The notes beneath the pieces are model-generated. The model did not search any database. It saw nothing but the letters and a program-made list of their open reading frames with translations, and was not told the DNA's origin. From an uncultured Lachnospiraceae bacterium (lineage in GTDB: Bacteria > Bacillota > Clostridia > Lachnospirales > Lachnospiraceae): 6,107 nt of DNA. Positions 5,970 through 6,107 of this stretch are shown in pieces; within the stretch, counting starts at the first letter, position 1; each line of letters starts with the position of its first letter. Made by a program: the position numbers and the translations under genes. The DNA is taken from positions 1 through 6,107 of the forward strand of contig CATXUX010000069.1 of assembly GCA_958402795.1 (NCBI GenBank), written 5' to 3'.

Positions 5970-6107
5970 TTGATATCTACGGATTGTTTCGTGCTACGCA
6001 TCTACGTTCCACTCCGGTCGTTGCTAAACGAGTGCCACTGGCACTCAGCAACCCACAATCCTACCCAACATTCGGATATCGTGTGGCTTACGCCCCACTT
6101 TTATCCT
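5970..6107. repeat. Nested inverted-repeat block, possible intergenic repeat or structured RNA
   Basis: Four nested complementary arm pairs share one axis. They are GATATC (5972-5977) with GATATC (6075-6080), GGATTGT (5981-5987) with ACAATCC (6055-6061), GTTGCT (6020-6025) with AGCAAC (6047-6052), and GAGTGCC (6030-6036) with GGCACTC (6040-6046) around a three-base loop. The inner two form one long hairpin with a four-base AAAC bulge. Base composition is richer in GC than the flanking intergenic DNA. The plus-strand frame from 5970 to the window end has no stop (46 codons, no ATG; includes RIYVPLRSLLNECHWHSATH), whereas two of the minus frames contain stops. This pattern suggests a dispersed repeat, a MITE-like element or a folded RNA rather than an ordinary gene. 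The element may continue beyond the window. I do not recognise it by name. Confidence 0.4.

Noticed and set aside
6081..6102. Short hairpin followed by four T residues, like a plus-strand terminator
   Set aside because: The stem is only four or five pairs, with a mismatch in the longer form, and no plus-strand gene is seen upstream.
1..6107. CRISPR array, tRNA, rRNA, insertion sequence or defence system
   Set aside because: No regularly spaced direct repeats, cloverleaf, rRNA-like stretch, transposase or defence-type protein could be found.

Overview
The window reads as chromosomal DNA of an anaerobic, gut-type Firmicute of class Clostridia, most likely a Lachnospiraceae member. This is inferred from moderate GC content, strong AGGAGG-type ribosome binding sites, an electron-bifurcating Nfn-type transhydrogenase, an iron-dependent alcohol dehydrogenase, and a zinc-ribbon/TPR/chitobiase-C-terminal-like membrane protein. 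The species cannot be named from sequence alone.

All five convincing genes lie on the minus strand, so transcription runs from high to low coordinates. In that order they are: (1) a zinc-ribbon, membrane-anchored TPR protein with two C-terminal CHB_HEX_C-like domains (5915-4629); (2) an iron-containing alcohol dehydrogenase (4436-3255); (3) nfnA (3061-2171) and nfnB (2171-783), overlapping by one base as TAATG; (4) rlmH (673-194), the 23S rRNA pseudouridine methyltransferase. Hairpin terminators separate the zinc-ribbon gene from the dehydrogenase (near 4565), the dehydrogenase from nfnAB (near 3205) and nfnAB from rlmH (near 748). The window therefore holds four separate transcription units, not one operon. 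There is no gene-free stretch longer than about 200 bases.

The central theme is redox balance. NfnAB couples NADH, reduced ferredoxin and NADP(H). The dehydrogenase next to it has a GGGS cofactor loop of the kind seen in NADP(H)-using relatives such as YqhD. The most interesting signal is regulatory. Two sites resembling the clostridial Rex (NADH/NAD+ sensor) operator bracket the dehydrogenase promoter, with centres 31 bp apart. A third, with a perfect GTTAA-N4-TTAAC core, lies just upstream of the strong nfnAB promoter. If these are real, one NADH sensor controls both units, possibly in different ways because the sites sit differently relative to each promoter.

The two window edges are less clear. 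The right edge (about 5970-6107) holds a GC-richer block of nested inverted repeats, about 110 bp long, with an uninterrupted plus-strand reading frame; it looks like an intergenic repeat or structured RNA. The left edge (1-193) holds short open frames directly downstream of rlmH, one starting in a 4-base ATGA overlap with the rlmH stop. Neither was recognised.
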